Assembly: GCA_023429995.1 (NCBI GenBank) | Contig: JAEZCE010000090.1 | Coordinates: 24,289 to 88,288 of the forward strand | Source: Bacillota bacterium | Lineage (GTDB): Bacteria > Bacillota > UBA4882 > UBA8346 | DNA: 64,000 nucleotides | Direction of reading: 5' to 3' | In this document: piece by piece, positions 8,966-17,386 of the stretch | Numbering within the stretch: position 1 is the first letter of the stretch | Layout of the letters: each line of letters opens with the position of its first letter | Program-made: the position numbers and the translations under genes | The notes under the pieces: generated by a model | Seen by the model: only the letters and a program-made list of their open reading frames with translations | Told to the model about the DNA's origin: nothing | Database searches by the model: none

Positions 8966-9859
8966 ATGATTATCGATTTGCGTTATCATGTTGTTTCTTT
9001 AGTCTCGGTCTTTTTAGCACTGGGGCTTGGCATTATAATTGGCGCCAATTTGGGCGTTTCCGGCAGTCCTCATTTTGAGAAACAAATCCAGCATTTGGAA
9101 CAAACTTATCAGAAAATTCGTGAAGACCAAAAGTTATTACAAACTTCATTACAAGTTAAAGACAATGAAATCGATATCGCCAACCAATTTCAAAAAGCTA
9201 TCGTTCCAAATCTTATAACGAACCGATTACTTGGTAAAAGAATTGCCATCATTCGCACGAATTCTTCGGTTGATTTTAAATATGCCAAGCAATTGTTTAA
9301 TCTTTTGCGCCAAGCCGGAGCTGATGTAACATCGATAACTACTTTTAATCAAACCCTCAACCTTAACGATAATCAGCTTAAAAATGAGATCAATGGCGCA
9401 TTTGAATTTACTCAATCCGATGATAAAACTTTTAATTTCCGCATATTTACTAAATTAGCCCAAATCATCACCAACGGTCAAAGTAGCTCTCAATTGATCT
9501 TTATGCAAAATAAGGAATTAATTCAGTTGTGGGGAGAGTATAATCGAGGTTATGTTGATACGATTGTGTTTTTGGGGGGAGGCATGAATCCGGAAAGCGA
9601 TCATCAAACTTTAATTGACGGGCCTTTATTAGATGCATTTCAAAATATTAAAGTTGCAAAATTCGGAGTTGAGCCTAGTTTTGTAACTCAGTCGTACATG
9701 CACTTATACCAGTCCAAATGTCAAGGAACCGTGGATAATATTGATACCCCCCCTGGCGAGGTAACTTTGGTTTATTTATTGGCTTCCGGGAAAAAAGGAT
9801 TTTATGGTGTTAAAGATACTGCCCGTTCGTTTATCCCGGAATTTAAGCTTAATTATTAA
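8966..9859 (+). CDS. MctB/SteB-like membrane protein
   Basis: 297-aa protein of the MctB ('copper transporter', DUF3186) family. One N-terminal membrane helix (VSLVSVFLALGLGIIIGANLG, residues ~8-28 with the start HVV) is followed by a coiled coil (residues ~35-72) and an extracytoplasmic alpha/beta domain. Annotation as a copper transporter comes from mycobacterial Rv1698; the corynebacterial work on SteB supports a septal role that fits better beside a SteA homologue. GGGGGA precedes the ATG. Probably one operon with steA and the following envelope genes. Confidence 0.85.
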   Translation: MIIDLRYHVVSLVSVFLALGLGIIIGANLGVSGSPHFEKQIQHLEQTYQKIREDQKLLQTSLQVKDNEIDIANQFQKAIVPNLITNRLLGKRIAIIRTNSSVDFKYAKQLFNLLRQAGADVTSITTFNQTLNLNDNQLKNEINGAFEFTQSDDKTFNFRIFTKLAQIITNGQSSSQLIFMQNKELIQLWGEYNRGYVDTIVFLGGGMNPESDHQTLIDGPLLDAFQNIKVAKFGVEPSFVTQSYMHLYQSKCQGTVDNIDTPPGEVTLVYLLASGKKGFYGVKDTARSFIPEFKLNY

Positions 9860-9884
9860 TATTGAAAAACGGGAAGTGATTTTG

Positions 9885-10571
9885 GTGGGAACTTCTATAG
9901 ATAGCTTAACAGTATTAATTCCGGCTTACAATGAAAAAAAGACGATTCAGGCGACAATCCAGGCTGTTAAGAACAGTGGGCAAGTTGACCAGATTATCGT
10001 AATTAACGATTGCTCTCAGGATGAGACCAGCCGCCTTGCGAAAGAGGCCGGCGCAGAAGTCTTGGATTTGCCTCGAAACCTAGGCAAAGGCGGGGCTTTA
10101 AACTGCGGACTTAAAATGGCTACCGGAAATATTATCGCCTTGCTCGATGCCGACTTAGGCAAAACAGCTTCCGAAGTAACCAAGTTAATTGAGCCGATAC
10201 GCTCCAATAAAGCTGATTTAACGATTGGACGTTTTCCTCCTGCAGGGCGAAAAGGTGGATTTGGCTTGGTTACTCGTCTTGCCAAAAAAGGAATTCGCAG
10301 TTATACCGGTTTGGAAGTTTCCAGTCCGCTTTCCGGACAAAGAGTGATGCGTCGTGAAATTTTGAACCAAATTGGACCGTTTGAATCCGGATTTGGTGTG
10401 GAAGTGGGAATGACGATCGATGTTTTCCGACATGGTTTTCGGGTAAAAGAAGTGCCGGTCGTTATGAGCCACGCGGAAACCGGTCGGGACCTTGCCGGAT
10501 TTCTTCACCGGGGTCGTCAATTTTGGGATGTGGCTTTGGTTTTAATCAGCCGACTTTTTATTAAGAGGTGA
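9885..10571 (+). CDS. Family 2 glycosyltransferase
   Basis: 228-aa GT-A fold glycosyltransferase. Visible elements are VLIPAYNEKKTI at the N-terminus, VINDCSQDET and the metal-binding ALLDADLG. It has no membrane helices, unlike dolichyl-phosphate mannosyltransferases with C-terminal anchors. It likely transfers a sugar from a nucleotide donor to an envelope lipid or polymer. The frame opens at 9804 inside the preceding gene, but GGGAAG eight bases before GTG 9885 supports the shorter form. The next gene, a polyprenyl-phosphate sugar-phosphate transferase-like enzyme, starts 4 bp after the stop, so they may act in the same pathway. Confidence 0.88.
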   Translation: MGTSIDSLTVLIPAYNEKKTIQATIQAVKNSGQVDQIIVINDCSQDETSRLAKEAGAEVLDLPRNLGKGGALNCGLKMATGNIIALLDADLGKTASEVTKLIEPIRSNKADLTIGRFPPAGRKGGFGLVTRLAKKGIRSYTGLEVSSPLSGQRVMRREILNQIGPFESGFGVEVGMTIDVFRHGFRVKEVPVVMSHAETGRDLAGFLHRGRQFWDVALVLISRLFIKR

Positions 10572-10575
10572 ATCC

Positions 10576-11460
10576 ATGGAACTGAGCGACGTTTTACAAC
10601 CGATGTTGCTTTCGATCATTAAATATATTATTATCTTCCTGATTTCTTATTTTTTGGCTTTTTTTGCATTTCCTTTTATACAGGGACTTATTTATGAAGC
10701 TGGTTTTTTAAAATCGAATTATCGTGAAGAGCAGATCCCAGCTATTGCGGGGGTCCTTTTTGTGGCGTTATTACCTTTCATTACTATGATTAATATGCTA
10801 TTTTCGGTAAATCCTCATTCCGACTCGATTTTATTTTTATGTATCGTCCTGGGAATGGGTTTTATGGGCTTGCTTGATGATCAAATGGGTAATCATAACT
10901 CCAAGGGATTTAAAGGACATTTTTTAGCTTTATTTCGCTCACGGCAATTGACTTCGGGGGGATTTAAGGCAATATTCGGGGCTTTACTTGCTCTCATTTT
11001 CAGCATTGCTACCGTTTTTCCTATCCAGTCGGCTTGGTGGCCCTGGGAACTCTTTCTTAACTTTATCCTTATGAGCTTGGCAACGAATATGATTAATCTT
11101 TTTGATTTAAGACCGGGCCGCGCCGGCAAAATATACTTGGCCGCCTTTATTATTATTATGGCATTCAGTAAAAACTTAGAGAATTATTTCGGACTTTTTT
11201 TGCCGATCCTAGCCATCCTGCTTTATTATTTACCATTTGATCTGAGGGCGGAGGTCATGCTGGGTGATGTTGGTTCAAATCTGCTGGGCGCCACTCTCGG
11301 AATGATGATGGTCTGGATGTTAAGTGATTTTGCGAAAATTGTATCCCTGGTCGTTATGTTGGCCTTACAGTTTAGCGCCGAAAAGGTTTCTTTTACCAAA
11401 GTGATTGAACGGAATGGATTCCTGCGCTATATTGATAATATAGGCCGGGAGCATAAATAG
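10576..11460 (+). CDS. MraY/WecA-like polyprenyl-P sugar-phosphate transferase
   Basis: 294-aa polytopic membrane protein of the PNPT family (MraY, WecA, TagO). The Mg2+-binding DDQMG (DDxxG) is near residues 98-102, NLFDLRPG near 174-181, and the family's GDVGSNLLGATLG near 232-244. The N-terminal motif is weaker than in true MraY and the enzyme is shorter (usual 320-360 aa). Location outside a dcw cluster and beside a GT2 gene suggests a dedicated glycan or teichuronic-type polymer rather than peptidoglycan lipid I. GAGGTG overlapping the previous stop is the ribosome binding site. Confidence 0.82.
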   Translation: MELSDVLQPMLLSIIKYIIIFLISYFLAFFAFPFIQGLIYEAGFLKSNYREEQIPAIAGVLFVALLPFITMINMLFSVNPHSDSILFLCIVLGMGFMGLLDDQMGNHNSKGFKGHFLALFRSRQLTSGGFKAIFGALLALIFSIATVFPIQSAWWPWELFLNFILMSLATNMINLFDLRPGRAGKIYLAAFIIIMAFSKNLENYFGLFLPILAILLYYLPFDLRAEVMLGDVGSNLLGATLGMMMVWMLSDFAKIVSLVVMLALQFSAEKVSFTKVIERNGFLRYIDNIGREHK

Positions 11461-11506
11461 TTCAAAAATATCTATTATCAAGTTGATTATGGAAAGGTGG
11501 AAAGCA

Positions 11507-11950
11507 GTGAAGGATGTTGCAATTTATACAGATGGAGCTTGCTCCGGAAACCCGGGCCCCGGAGGATGGGGCGCCATCTTAATAGCCGGGGAGGTTGAAA
11601 AACAGTTATCCGGTTATGTGGAAATGACGACGAATCAACGAATGGAGTTACAAGCTGCGATCAGTGCATTATCGGCGCTTAAATTTTCCTGCAAGGTAAA
11701 ACTACATTCGGACAGCGCCTACCTGATCAACGCATTTCGTCAAAATTGGCTTCAAAATTGGCAGCGTAACGGTTGGATGAATTCACAAAAAAAACCTGTT
11801 GAAAATCAGGATTTATGGATGGAACTAATTGATTTAAATCAGTTTCACCAAATTGAATGGATTAAAGTACCGGGACACAAGGATAATGTCTATAACAATC
11901 GTTGCGATCAGTTGGCAAGAAAAGCCGTGGAGTTAAAATCTTCACGATGA
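11507..11950 (+). CDS. rnhA: Ribonuclease HI
   Basis: 147-aa RNase HI that cuts the RNA strand of RNA-DNA hybrids. All four catalytic acids are present: D9 (YTDGACSGNPG), E47 (MELQA), D69 (HSDSAYL) and D134 (RCDQLARKA), nearly identical in number to E. coli D10, E48, D70, D134. That agreement and AAGGTGG before GTG 11507 decide the start over the in-frame ATG 11489. It follows the envelope genes by 46 bp and may be cotranscribed. Confidence 0.94.
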   Translation: MKDVAIYTDGACSGNPGPGGWGAILIAGEVEKQLSGYVEMTTNQRMELQAAISALSALKFSCKVKLHSDSAYLINAFRQNWLQNWQRNGWMNSQKKPVENQDLWMELIDLNQFHQIEWIKVPGHKDNVYNNRCDQLARKAVELKSSR

Positions 11951-11974
11951 GGCTTTTTAGATATTTATTTAGAA

Positions 11975-12037
11975 TTGAGCTTCATAAATTTGTATTTTAA
12001 AAATAGCTCATTAAAATATAAAAATTTATGGAGCCAA
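11975..12037. repeat. Long imperfect hairpin upstream of transketolase
   Basis: Arms TTG-GCTTCATAAATTT (11975-11991, one bulged A) and AAATTTATGGAGCCAA (12022-12037) pair, and inside them TATTTTAA (11993-12000) pairs with TTAAAATA (12011-12018). In total about 24 bp of AT-rich stem. There is no T-run, so it is not a typical terminator. A TATAAT at 12054-12059 follows, so the right arm covers the place of the -35 box. Confidence 0.6.
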
Positions 12038-12096
12038 TCGTTGGAAAGTTCGTTATAATAATAAGTAATTTGAGTTTTTACCACTAAAAGGAGTGA

Positions 12097-12927
12097 ATGC
12101 ATTTGTTAACAACAACTCAATTGAATGAATTACAGGAAAAGGCGCGTCAATTACGTGGCCATATTATCCGGATGTTAGCTGCCGCTAAATCGGGGCATCC
12201 GGGCGGCTCTCTATCCTCGGCTGATTTGTTAACCTATTTATATTTTCATAAAATGAAGATCGACACCCAAAATCCTCAAATGCCTGAACGCGATCGTTTT
12301 GTTTTAAGTAAAGGGCATTGTGCGCCGGTTCTTTATGCTGCGTTAGCAGAAAGAGGTTTCTTTGATATCAAAGAATTGACGACTTTACGTAAATTTCACA
12401 GCATGTTGCAGGGACACCCGGATATGAAGAAAACCCCCGGAGTGGATATTTCAAGCGGTTCTTTAGGCCAGGGATTATCGGTTAGTAATGGAATGGCGCT
12501 TAGCGCTAAAATGGACCACAAAGATTATCGGGTTTATGTTTTGATGGGCGATGGAGAACTTGAAGAAGGTCAGGTTTGGGAAGCGGCAATGACTTCAGCT
12601 CACTACAAACTTGATAATCTTACGGCTTTCGTGGATAACAACCGTCTGCAAATTGACGGAAAAGTTGAGGACGTTAAATCAATGACCAATCCGGCTCAAC
12701 GTTTTCAATCTTTTGGATGGCATGTTATAGAAATTGACGGCAATGATATTGCCGCTATTGATAAGGCAGTTATTGAAGCCGAAAATACCAAAGGAAAACC
12801 AACCATGATCGTTTTACATACTATCAAAGGTAAAGGCGTTTCATTTATGGAAAACCAGGCTGGTTGGCATGGTATGGCTCCAAAACCGGAAGAGGCGGAA
12901 CAAGCTCTTAAAGAATTAGGATTTTAA
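12097..12927 (+). CDS. Transketolase, N-terminal subunit
   Basis: 276-aa thiamine-diphosphate-binding half of a split transketolase (pentose phosphate pathway). Visible are AAKSGHPGGSLSSAD (residues ~25-39) and the ThDP/Mg2+ motif GDGELEEGQVWEA...VDNN (residues ~151-190). Split transketolases are common in Firmicutes and archaea; the second half follows after 31 bp. AAAAGGAG ends only three bases before ATG 12097, so initiation at TTG 12103, nine bases away, is an alternative that removes two residues. Confidence 0.94.
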   Translation: MHLLTTTQLNELQEKARQLRGHIIRMLAAAKSGHPGGSLSSADLLTYLYFHKMKIDTQNPQMPERDRFVLSKGHCAPVLYAALAERGFFDIKELTTLRKFHSMLQGHPDMKKTPGVDISSGSLGQGLSVSNGMALSAKMDHKDYRVYVLMGDGELEEGQVWEAAMTSAHYKLDNLTAFVDNNRLQIDGKVEDVKSMTNPAQRFQSFGWHVIEIDGNDIAAIDKAVIEAENTKGKPTMIVLHTIKGKGVSFMENQAGWHGMAPKPEEAEQALKELGF

Positions 12928-12958
12928 ACGACATTATTAAAAAATAGGGGGATTTTCC

Positions 12959-13903
12959 ATGAGTGATAGAATAGCTACCCGAGAAGCCTATGGAAATGCA
13001 TTGATAAAATTAGGAGAATCAAATCCGAATATCGTTGTTTTGGATGCCGATTTATCAAAATCGACCAAAACTGCAGGTTTTGCTAAGAAATTTCCGGAGC
13101 GCTTTTTCCAGATGGGTATTGCCGAAGCTGATATGATGGCCACAGCCGGTGGATTTTCAACTACCGGAAAGATTCCGTTTGCCAGTACCTTTGCCATCTT
13201 TGCGACTGGCCGGGCCTATGATCAGGTTCGGAATACAATTGGTTATCCCGGCTTGAATGTTAAAATAGCTGCAACCCATGCTGGTCCCACAGTTGGAGAT
13301 GACGGTGGATCCCATCAATCCATTGAAGATATCACATTAATGAGAGTCATTCCCGGAATGACCGTTTTAAACCCAGCCGACTCAGTGGAGACGGAAAAAT
13401 TAATTTTTGCAGCCGCTGAGCATTATGGACCTGTTTATATTCGTCTGGGCCGCGAACCGATGCCGGTTCTCTTTGATGCTGATTATAAGCCGGAAATTGG
13501 CAAGGCTGTTCGTCTCAAAGATGGTAAAGCTGCGACAATTATCGCAACCGGCATTATGGTGGAAAAAGCCCTTCAAGCGGCAGAGATTCTCAGCCAAAAG
13601 GGCACAGTCGTCCGGGTTATTAATATTCATACGATTAAACCAATTGATACGGCGGAAATTATTAAAGCGGCTTGGGAAACCGGAGCCATAGTTACCGCAG
13701 AAGAGCATAGTGTTATCGGAGGCCTTTCCAGTGCTGTAGCTGAAGTGGTGGTCCAAAACCACCCGGTTCCAATGGAATTTGTCGGAATGAAGGATCGTTT
13801 CGGACAATCGGGGTCGCCTGCGGAGTTGCTTTCTGAGTATGGATTAACAGCTGAAAGTATCGTTGAAGCAGTTGAAAAAGTGATTGCCCAAAAAAACCCT
13901 TGA
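12959..13903 (+). CDS. Transketolase, C-terminal subunit
   Basis: 314-aa pyrimidine-binding and C-terminal half of transketolase. The catalytic Glu region QMGIAEADMMATAGG (residues ~48-62) and FASTFAIFATGRAYDQVR are typical, as is HAGPTVGDDGGSHQSIED. It pairs with the upstream subunit to move two-carbon units between sugar phosphates. GGGGGA gives a good ribosome binding site. No terminator is seen before the next promoter. Confidence 0.95.
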   Translation: MSDRIATREAYGNALIKLGESNPNIVVLDADLSKSTKTAGFAKKFPERFFQMGIAEADMMATAGGFSTTGKIPFASTFAIFATGRAYDQVRNTIGYPGLNVKIAATHAGPTVGDDGGSHQSIEDITLMRVIPGMTVLNPADSVETEKLIFAAAEHYGPVYIRLGREPMPVLFDADYKPEIGKAVRLKDGKAATIIATGIMVEKALQAAEILSQKGTVVRVINIHTIKPIDTAEIIKAAWETGAIVTAEEHSVIGGLSSAVAEVVVQNHPVPMEFVGMKDRFGQSGSPAELLSEYGLTAESIVEAVEKVIAQKNP

Positions 13904-13937
13904 TTTTAAGGAACTGATTTTGAACCTATGAATTCGG

Positions 13938-13966
13938 TTGAAATATCTTAAAATCGGTGCTACAAT
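13938..13966 (+). promoter_or_regulatory. Sigma-A type promoter for the M-box transcript
   Basis: TTGAAA, 17-bp spacer, TACAAT. Transcription would begin near 13973, just before the riboswitch. Confidence 0.75.
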
Positions 13967-13974
13967 AAATTTAA

Positions 13975-14181
13975 ATTAATAGCTCGGTAGGCGAGGTTCC
14001 TACAAGGATATGGGATGCTACCGCAGATGGTTGGAGACAACCTGAGCTGGTCAGCAGGTATTGCCGAATACTCAAGGCATTACCTAGTGCATCTTCACCG
14101 CTTTGTAGTGCTAAAGCTTGAACGAGAGTGATGGATTGATCGCTTTCACCACGCTCAGCTTTGGTGAGAGCTTTTTGTTTT
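13975..14181 (+). ncRNA. M-box (ykoK) Mg2+ riboswitch with terminator
   Basis: The sequence carries the M-box conserved blocks in order: GGTAGGCGAGGTTCCTAC (13986-14003), GGATATGGGATGCTACCGC, then GCATTACCTAGTGCATCTTC and GTAGTGCTAAAGCTTGAACG (to ~14126). CTCG (13983) pairs with CGAG (14123) to close the aptamer. Downstream, GCTTTCACCA (14142-14151) pairs with TGGTGAGAGC (14162-14171) and is followed by CTTTTTGTTTT, the expression-platform terminator. In known M-boxes Mg2+ binding turns the downstream gene off. The gene controlled here encodes an MgtE-like protein. Confidence 0.93.
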
Positions 14182-14215
14182 CTTTGCTTTAATGAGTCTA
14201 CAAGGAGGTAAAGAC

Positions 14216-15463
14216 ATGACTCCGATTAAAAGCTTTTATTTGAGCAGAATATTGGAAAGCAAGGTTTTCATAAATGATCGTAAAATCATTGGAAAATTAA
14301 CTGAGTTGATTGCTACCAATGAAGAACCACCCCGGATAGCTTCTTGTGTGGTAAAAAGCCAGGACGGCACTATTAGAATCCTGGATTGGACATATTTTTC
14401 CATTACCAAAGTTCATAATAAATACCAAATTCGTTGTACTGGTGATTATGAAATCACTCCGTCCCCAAATTCCATTCGCTTGAAAAAACACATTTTGGAT
14501 AAACAAATTGTTGATATTGACGGCAAAAAAGTGGTACGGGTTAACGATATCCGTTTGGCCCTTATTTCCACGGGTTTATACGTTGTTGCAGTTGATGTAG
14601 GTATCGAAGGATTGCTAAGGCGTTTAGGATTAGCAAAACCGACTCGAAAAGTATTTCAATTATTCGGTAAGAATATTTCCTCAAAATTCATCCTATGGAG
14701 TAATATGGAGGCAATTGGAACTCCACTAGTTAACTTGAAGCTTTCGACTCCTTCTTCAAAGTTGAACACCTTGCATCCTTCGGAGTTGGCGGATATCATT
14801 GAAGATCTTGATGTAAACACCCGGACTGCGATTTTCAGCGCACTTGATCATGATCGGGCTGCTGATGTTTTGGAAGAAATGGAAACCGAAGCGAAATCCA
14901 GTATTTTGGATCAACTATCGGTGGAAAAGGCCGCCGATGTTTTGGAAAAAATGCCTGCTGATGAAGTTGCAGATATCCTGGATGACTTGGAAGAGGAAAA
15001 AGCCGAAGAATTGTTGCAGGAAATGGACAAAGAAGCTTCCGCCGAAGTTCGGGAACTGATGGAGTATCCTGAGAATCAAGTCGGCAGTTTAATGTCAACC
15101 GATTATATATCTTTTAAAGAGCACATGACGGCGCAACAGACCATTCAGGAATTAAGAAGATTGAAGCCGGAATCCGATACGATTTATTACCTTTACGTCG
15201 TTGACGACCAGGAGAGATTGACTGCTATCGTTTCCTTAAGAGATTTAATCGTGGCGGAACCGGATATCAAGCTTGAACAAATCATGAACCGCAAAATCGT
15301 TTACGTTTATGATCAGGATAATATTAATTCCTTAGTAGAAATCATATCGAAATATAGCTTACTAGCAGTTCCAGTTGTTGACCAGGAGAATAAAATGGTG
15401 GGTGTGGTTATTATTGATGATGTGGTTTTTGAAATTTTAAAGTCTAAAAAACGTCGTCTATAA
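14216..15463 (+). CDS. PRC-barrel/MgtE_N/CBS protein without channel domain
   Basis: 415-aa soluble protein. Residues ~1-145 form two PRC-barrel-like modules, residues ~190-290 the MgtE intracellular N domain with repeated short helices (DVLEEMETEAKSSILDQL, ADVLEKMPADEVADIL), and residues ~290-410 a CBS pair. The transmembrane channel of real MgtE is missing: there is no hydrophobic segment after the CBS domains. In several clostridia such proteins accompany NRAMP-related Mg2+ transporters; none lies next to it here. Its M-box leader ties it to Mg2+ supply. AAGGAGGT seven bases before ATG 14216 decides the start against upstream 14192. Confidence 0.85.
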   Translation: MTPIKSFYLSRILESKVFINDRKIIGKLTELIATNEEPPRIASCVVKSQDGTIRILDWTYFSITKVHNKYQIRCTGDYEITPSPNSIRLKKHILDKQIVDIDGKKVVRVNDIRLALISTGLYVVAVDVGIEGLLRRLGLAKPTRKVFQLFGKNISSKFILWSNMEAIGTPLVNLKLSTPSSKLNTLHPSELADIIEDLDVNTRTAIFSALDHDRAADVLEEMETEAKSSILDQLSVEKAADVLEKMPADEVADILDDLEEEKAEELLQEMDKEASAEVRELMEYPENQVGSLMSTDYISFKEHMTAQQTIQELRRLKPESDTIYYLYVVDDQERLTAIVSLRDLIVAEPDIKLEQIMNRKIVYVYDQDNINSLVEIISKYSLLAVPVVDQENKMVGVVIIDDVVFEILKSKKRRL

Positions 15464-15545
15464 TGGGTTCTTTGAAGCAGAGCGATTTTACGAGGAATGG
15501 TTGATTTATTAGCGCGTGTATTGGCGTGTATGCGCGATTTAAATC

Positions 15546-15584
15546 TTGACATGAACAGTTTGTCTATTGTATAGTAAATACAAT
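15546..15584 (+). promoter_or_regulatory. Promoter with palindromic operator-like site
   Basis: TTGACA (15546-15551), 18-bp spacer, TATAGT (15570-15575). A perfect inverted repeat ATTGTAT-N5-ATACAAT (15566-15584) covers the -10 box, a typical place for a repressor. The first gene downstream is the CDF exporter, 405 bp away, beyond several inverted repeats. Confidence 0.5.
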
Positions 15585-15627
15585 TCATATTTATTTGGAA
15601 TTAAATAAAAATTATTGAGCAAGCACT

Positions 15628-15751
15628 AGTAAAACGTTCTCTAAATAACTCGCGTGCGCACGCACGCGCACTCAATGATTGTGAACGTTTTACTTAAGTA
15701 GAGCGTATCTTCCCCATTTCTGATTACCATTTATTTACGATACGCTCTACT
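15628..15751. repeat. Series of three perfect inverted repeats
   Basis: First, AGTAAAACGTTC (15628-15639) with GAACGTTTTACT (15683-15694). Nested inside it, CGCGTGCG (15651-15658) with CGCACGCG (15661-15668), part of a 21-nt strictly alternating pyrimidine-purine run (15651-15671) that could form Z-DNA. Third, AGTAGAGCGTATC (15697-15709) with GATACGCTCTACT (15739-15751). No open reading frame of note lies here. The structure abuts a small inverted-repeat element at 15753. Confidence 0.75.
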
Positions 15752-15752
15752 A

Positions 15753-15869
15753 GAGGCTGTTGCAAAAAACATTTGAAATCAATGAGATATAATATGCTGC
15801 CGCGATGGATATTCGGGCACCTTCATATTGTTTATCTCTATCGAAAAGTTTCTTTTTTGCAGCAGTCCC
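15753..15869. mobile_element. Small TIR element, family 1, copy 1 (MITE-like)
   Basis: About 117 bp with ends GAGGCTGTTGCAAAA and (reverse complement) GGACTGCTGCAAAAAA. The blocks AAATCAATGAGA near one end and ATCTCTATCGA near the other also occur, in the corresponding positions, in the element at 40395-40517, while the middles differ. It has no coding capacity. The ends resemble those of transposase-encoding insertion sequences, so it may be a non-autonomous derivative. Confidence 0.6.
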
Positions 15870-15988
15870 AAGTAGCCGGGCCTTAAAGGCAGCGGGATGA
15901 GAAACCGTGGGACATATTTTTGTCTCAGGGTTTTTTCGTATCATTATTAAGATTTTTTGAAGCAGATTCTTTTAAGGGGAGACCGCAA

Positions 15989-17386
15989 ATGAATGAGAAA
16001 AAGAAAGCAGCCCTTGCCTCAGTCATTGCTGCGATTTTTTTGACCGTAATGAAGCTGACGGTTGGCATTATTTCCGGCAGTTTAGGTATTTTATCGGAAG
16101 CAGCCCATTCAGCTCTTGATTTAGGCGCTGCGGTGATTACTCTTTTTGCGGTGAAAATATCCGACAAGCCAGCTGATCGAGAGCATAATTATGGACATGG
16201 AAAAGTTGAAAGTTTTTCGGCGTTAATTGAAACGCTACTCCTTTTGGCCACTTGTGTTTGGATTATTTATGAGGCTTTGGAGCGGTTATTTGCCAAAAAG
16301 GGCAGCGATGTTACCAATACTTTCTGGGGAATTCTCATTATTGTGATTTCGATGGTAATCGATATTACCAGGTCTAAGGCATTGAAAAAGGCGGCCGATA
16401 AATATGGCAGCCAGGCTCTGGCTGCTGATGCCCTTCATTTCAGCAGTGATGTTTTAAGTTCTTTCGTTGTTTTGATTGGCCTCCTTTGTGTCACGGCGGG
16501 TAAGATTTTTCAATTGCCAGGTCTTAATAATGCGGACCCCATTGCGGCTTTGGGGGTTTCCCTATTGGTCATCATCATTAGCTTTCGACTTGGTAAACAA
16601 ACCATTGAGGTTTTGCTTGACACCGCCCCGAAAGGGGTACTTAATCAAGTCCTGCATGAAGTGAATCAGATTAATGGAGTATTGGATGTCGCAAATGTAA
16701 GGGTACGGGCATCAGGGCCTAGGGTTTTTATCGACTTAAATGTAGGAATCGATAGAAATGAAAGCCATCGGGTAGTTCACTCCATTGTAGATGAAGTACG
16801 GGATAGGCTGGAACAGAAAATTGTCAATTCCGATGTCATGATCAGTACCTATCCGGTAGATTTGGCCGGAGATGATCAAGAAATTTATCATACTGTCAAA
16901 AAGGTAGTGGATAAATTTCCAGTTTGCACCAACATTCATAATATTCACATCTATGAAGTCGCTGGACAAAAATTTATTGCGATTCATTTGGAAGTTAAAG
17001 AGAGTATGACTTTGAAAGACTCCCATCATTTGTCCCATGAAATTGGTGATTTAATTTGCCAGGAATTGAATGATGTCAAGGATGTGAGTGTCTATTTTGA
17101 ATATGTAAAACGGCAATGCATTTCCGCCCAGGATGTAACCGCTCAAAAACAGGATACAATCGCTAAGATATTGGAATTGGTCGAAATGGTACCTGAACAA
17201 CTCCACTGTCATGACATCAAGATTTATAGTCAGGGCGGCAAATTAACCATTTTTCTCCATTGTGAAATGAAGGAGGAATATTCAATCGAACAAATTGAAA
17301 CCCTTACTAAAGTGATTCGGGAAAAGATAGAGGCCAATATTCAGGCTATTGATAGTATTCATATTCATGTGGAACCCATTACTTAA
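15989..17386 (+). CDS. Cation diffusion facilitator metal exporter
   Basis: 465-aa CDF protein. Six membrane helices occupy residues ~8-200. Metal-site motifs are HSALD in helix 2 (HxxxD) and HFSSD in helix 5 (HxxxD), the pattern of zinc-type CDF proteins; EHNYGHGKVES after helix 2 is also conserved. The C-terminal part holds the usual cytoplasmic dimerisation domain and about 150 further residues with a second and third similar alpha/beta segment, making it longer than the usual 290-390 aa. AAGGGGAGA before ATG 15989 excludes the upstream frame from 15920. It ends in a 4-bp overlap with convergent ytaF. Confidence 0.93.
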   Translation: MNEKKKAALASVIAAIFLTVMKLTVGIISGSLGILSEAAHSALDLGAAVITLFAVKISDKPADREHNYGHGKVESFSALIETLLLLATCVWIIYEALERLFAKKGSDVTNTFWGILIIVISMVIDITRSKALKKAADKYGSQALAADALHFSSDVLSSFVVLIGLLCVTAGKIFQLPGLNNADPIAALGVSLLVIIISFRLGKQTIEVLLDTAPKGVLNQVLHEVNQINGVLDVANVRVRASGPRVFIDLNVGIDRNESHRVVHSIVDEVRDRLEQKIVNSDVMISTYPVDLAGDDQEIYHTVKKVVDKFPVCTNIHNIHIYEVAGQKFIAIHLEVKESMTLKDSHHLSHEIGDLICQELNDVKDVSVYFEYVKRQCISAQDVTAQKQDTIAKILELVEMVPEQLHCHDIKIYSQGGKLTIFLHCEMKEEYSIEQIETLTKVIREKIEANIQAIDSIHIHVEPIT

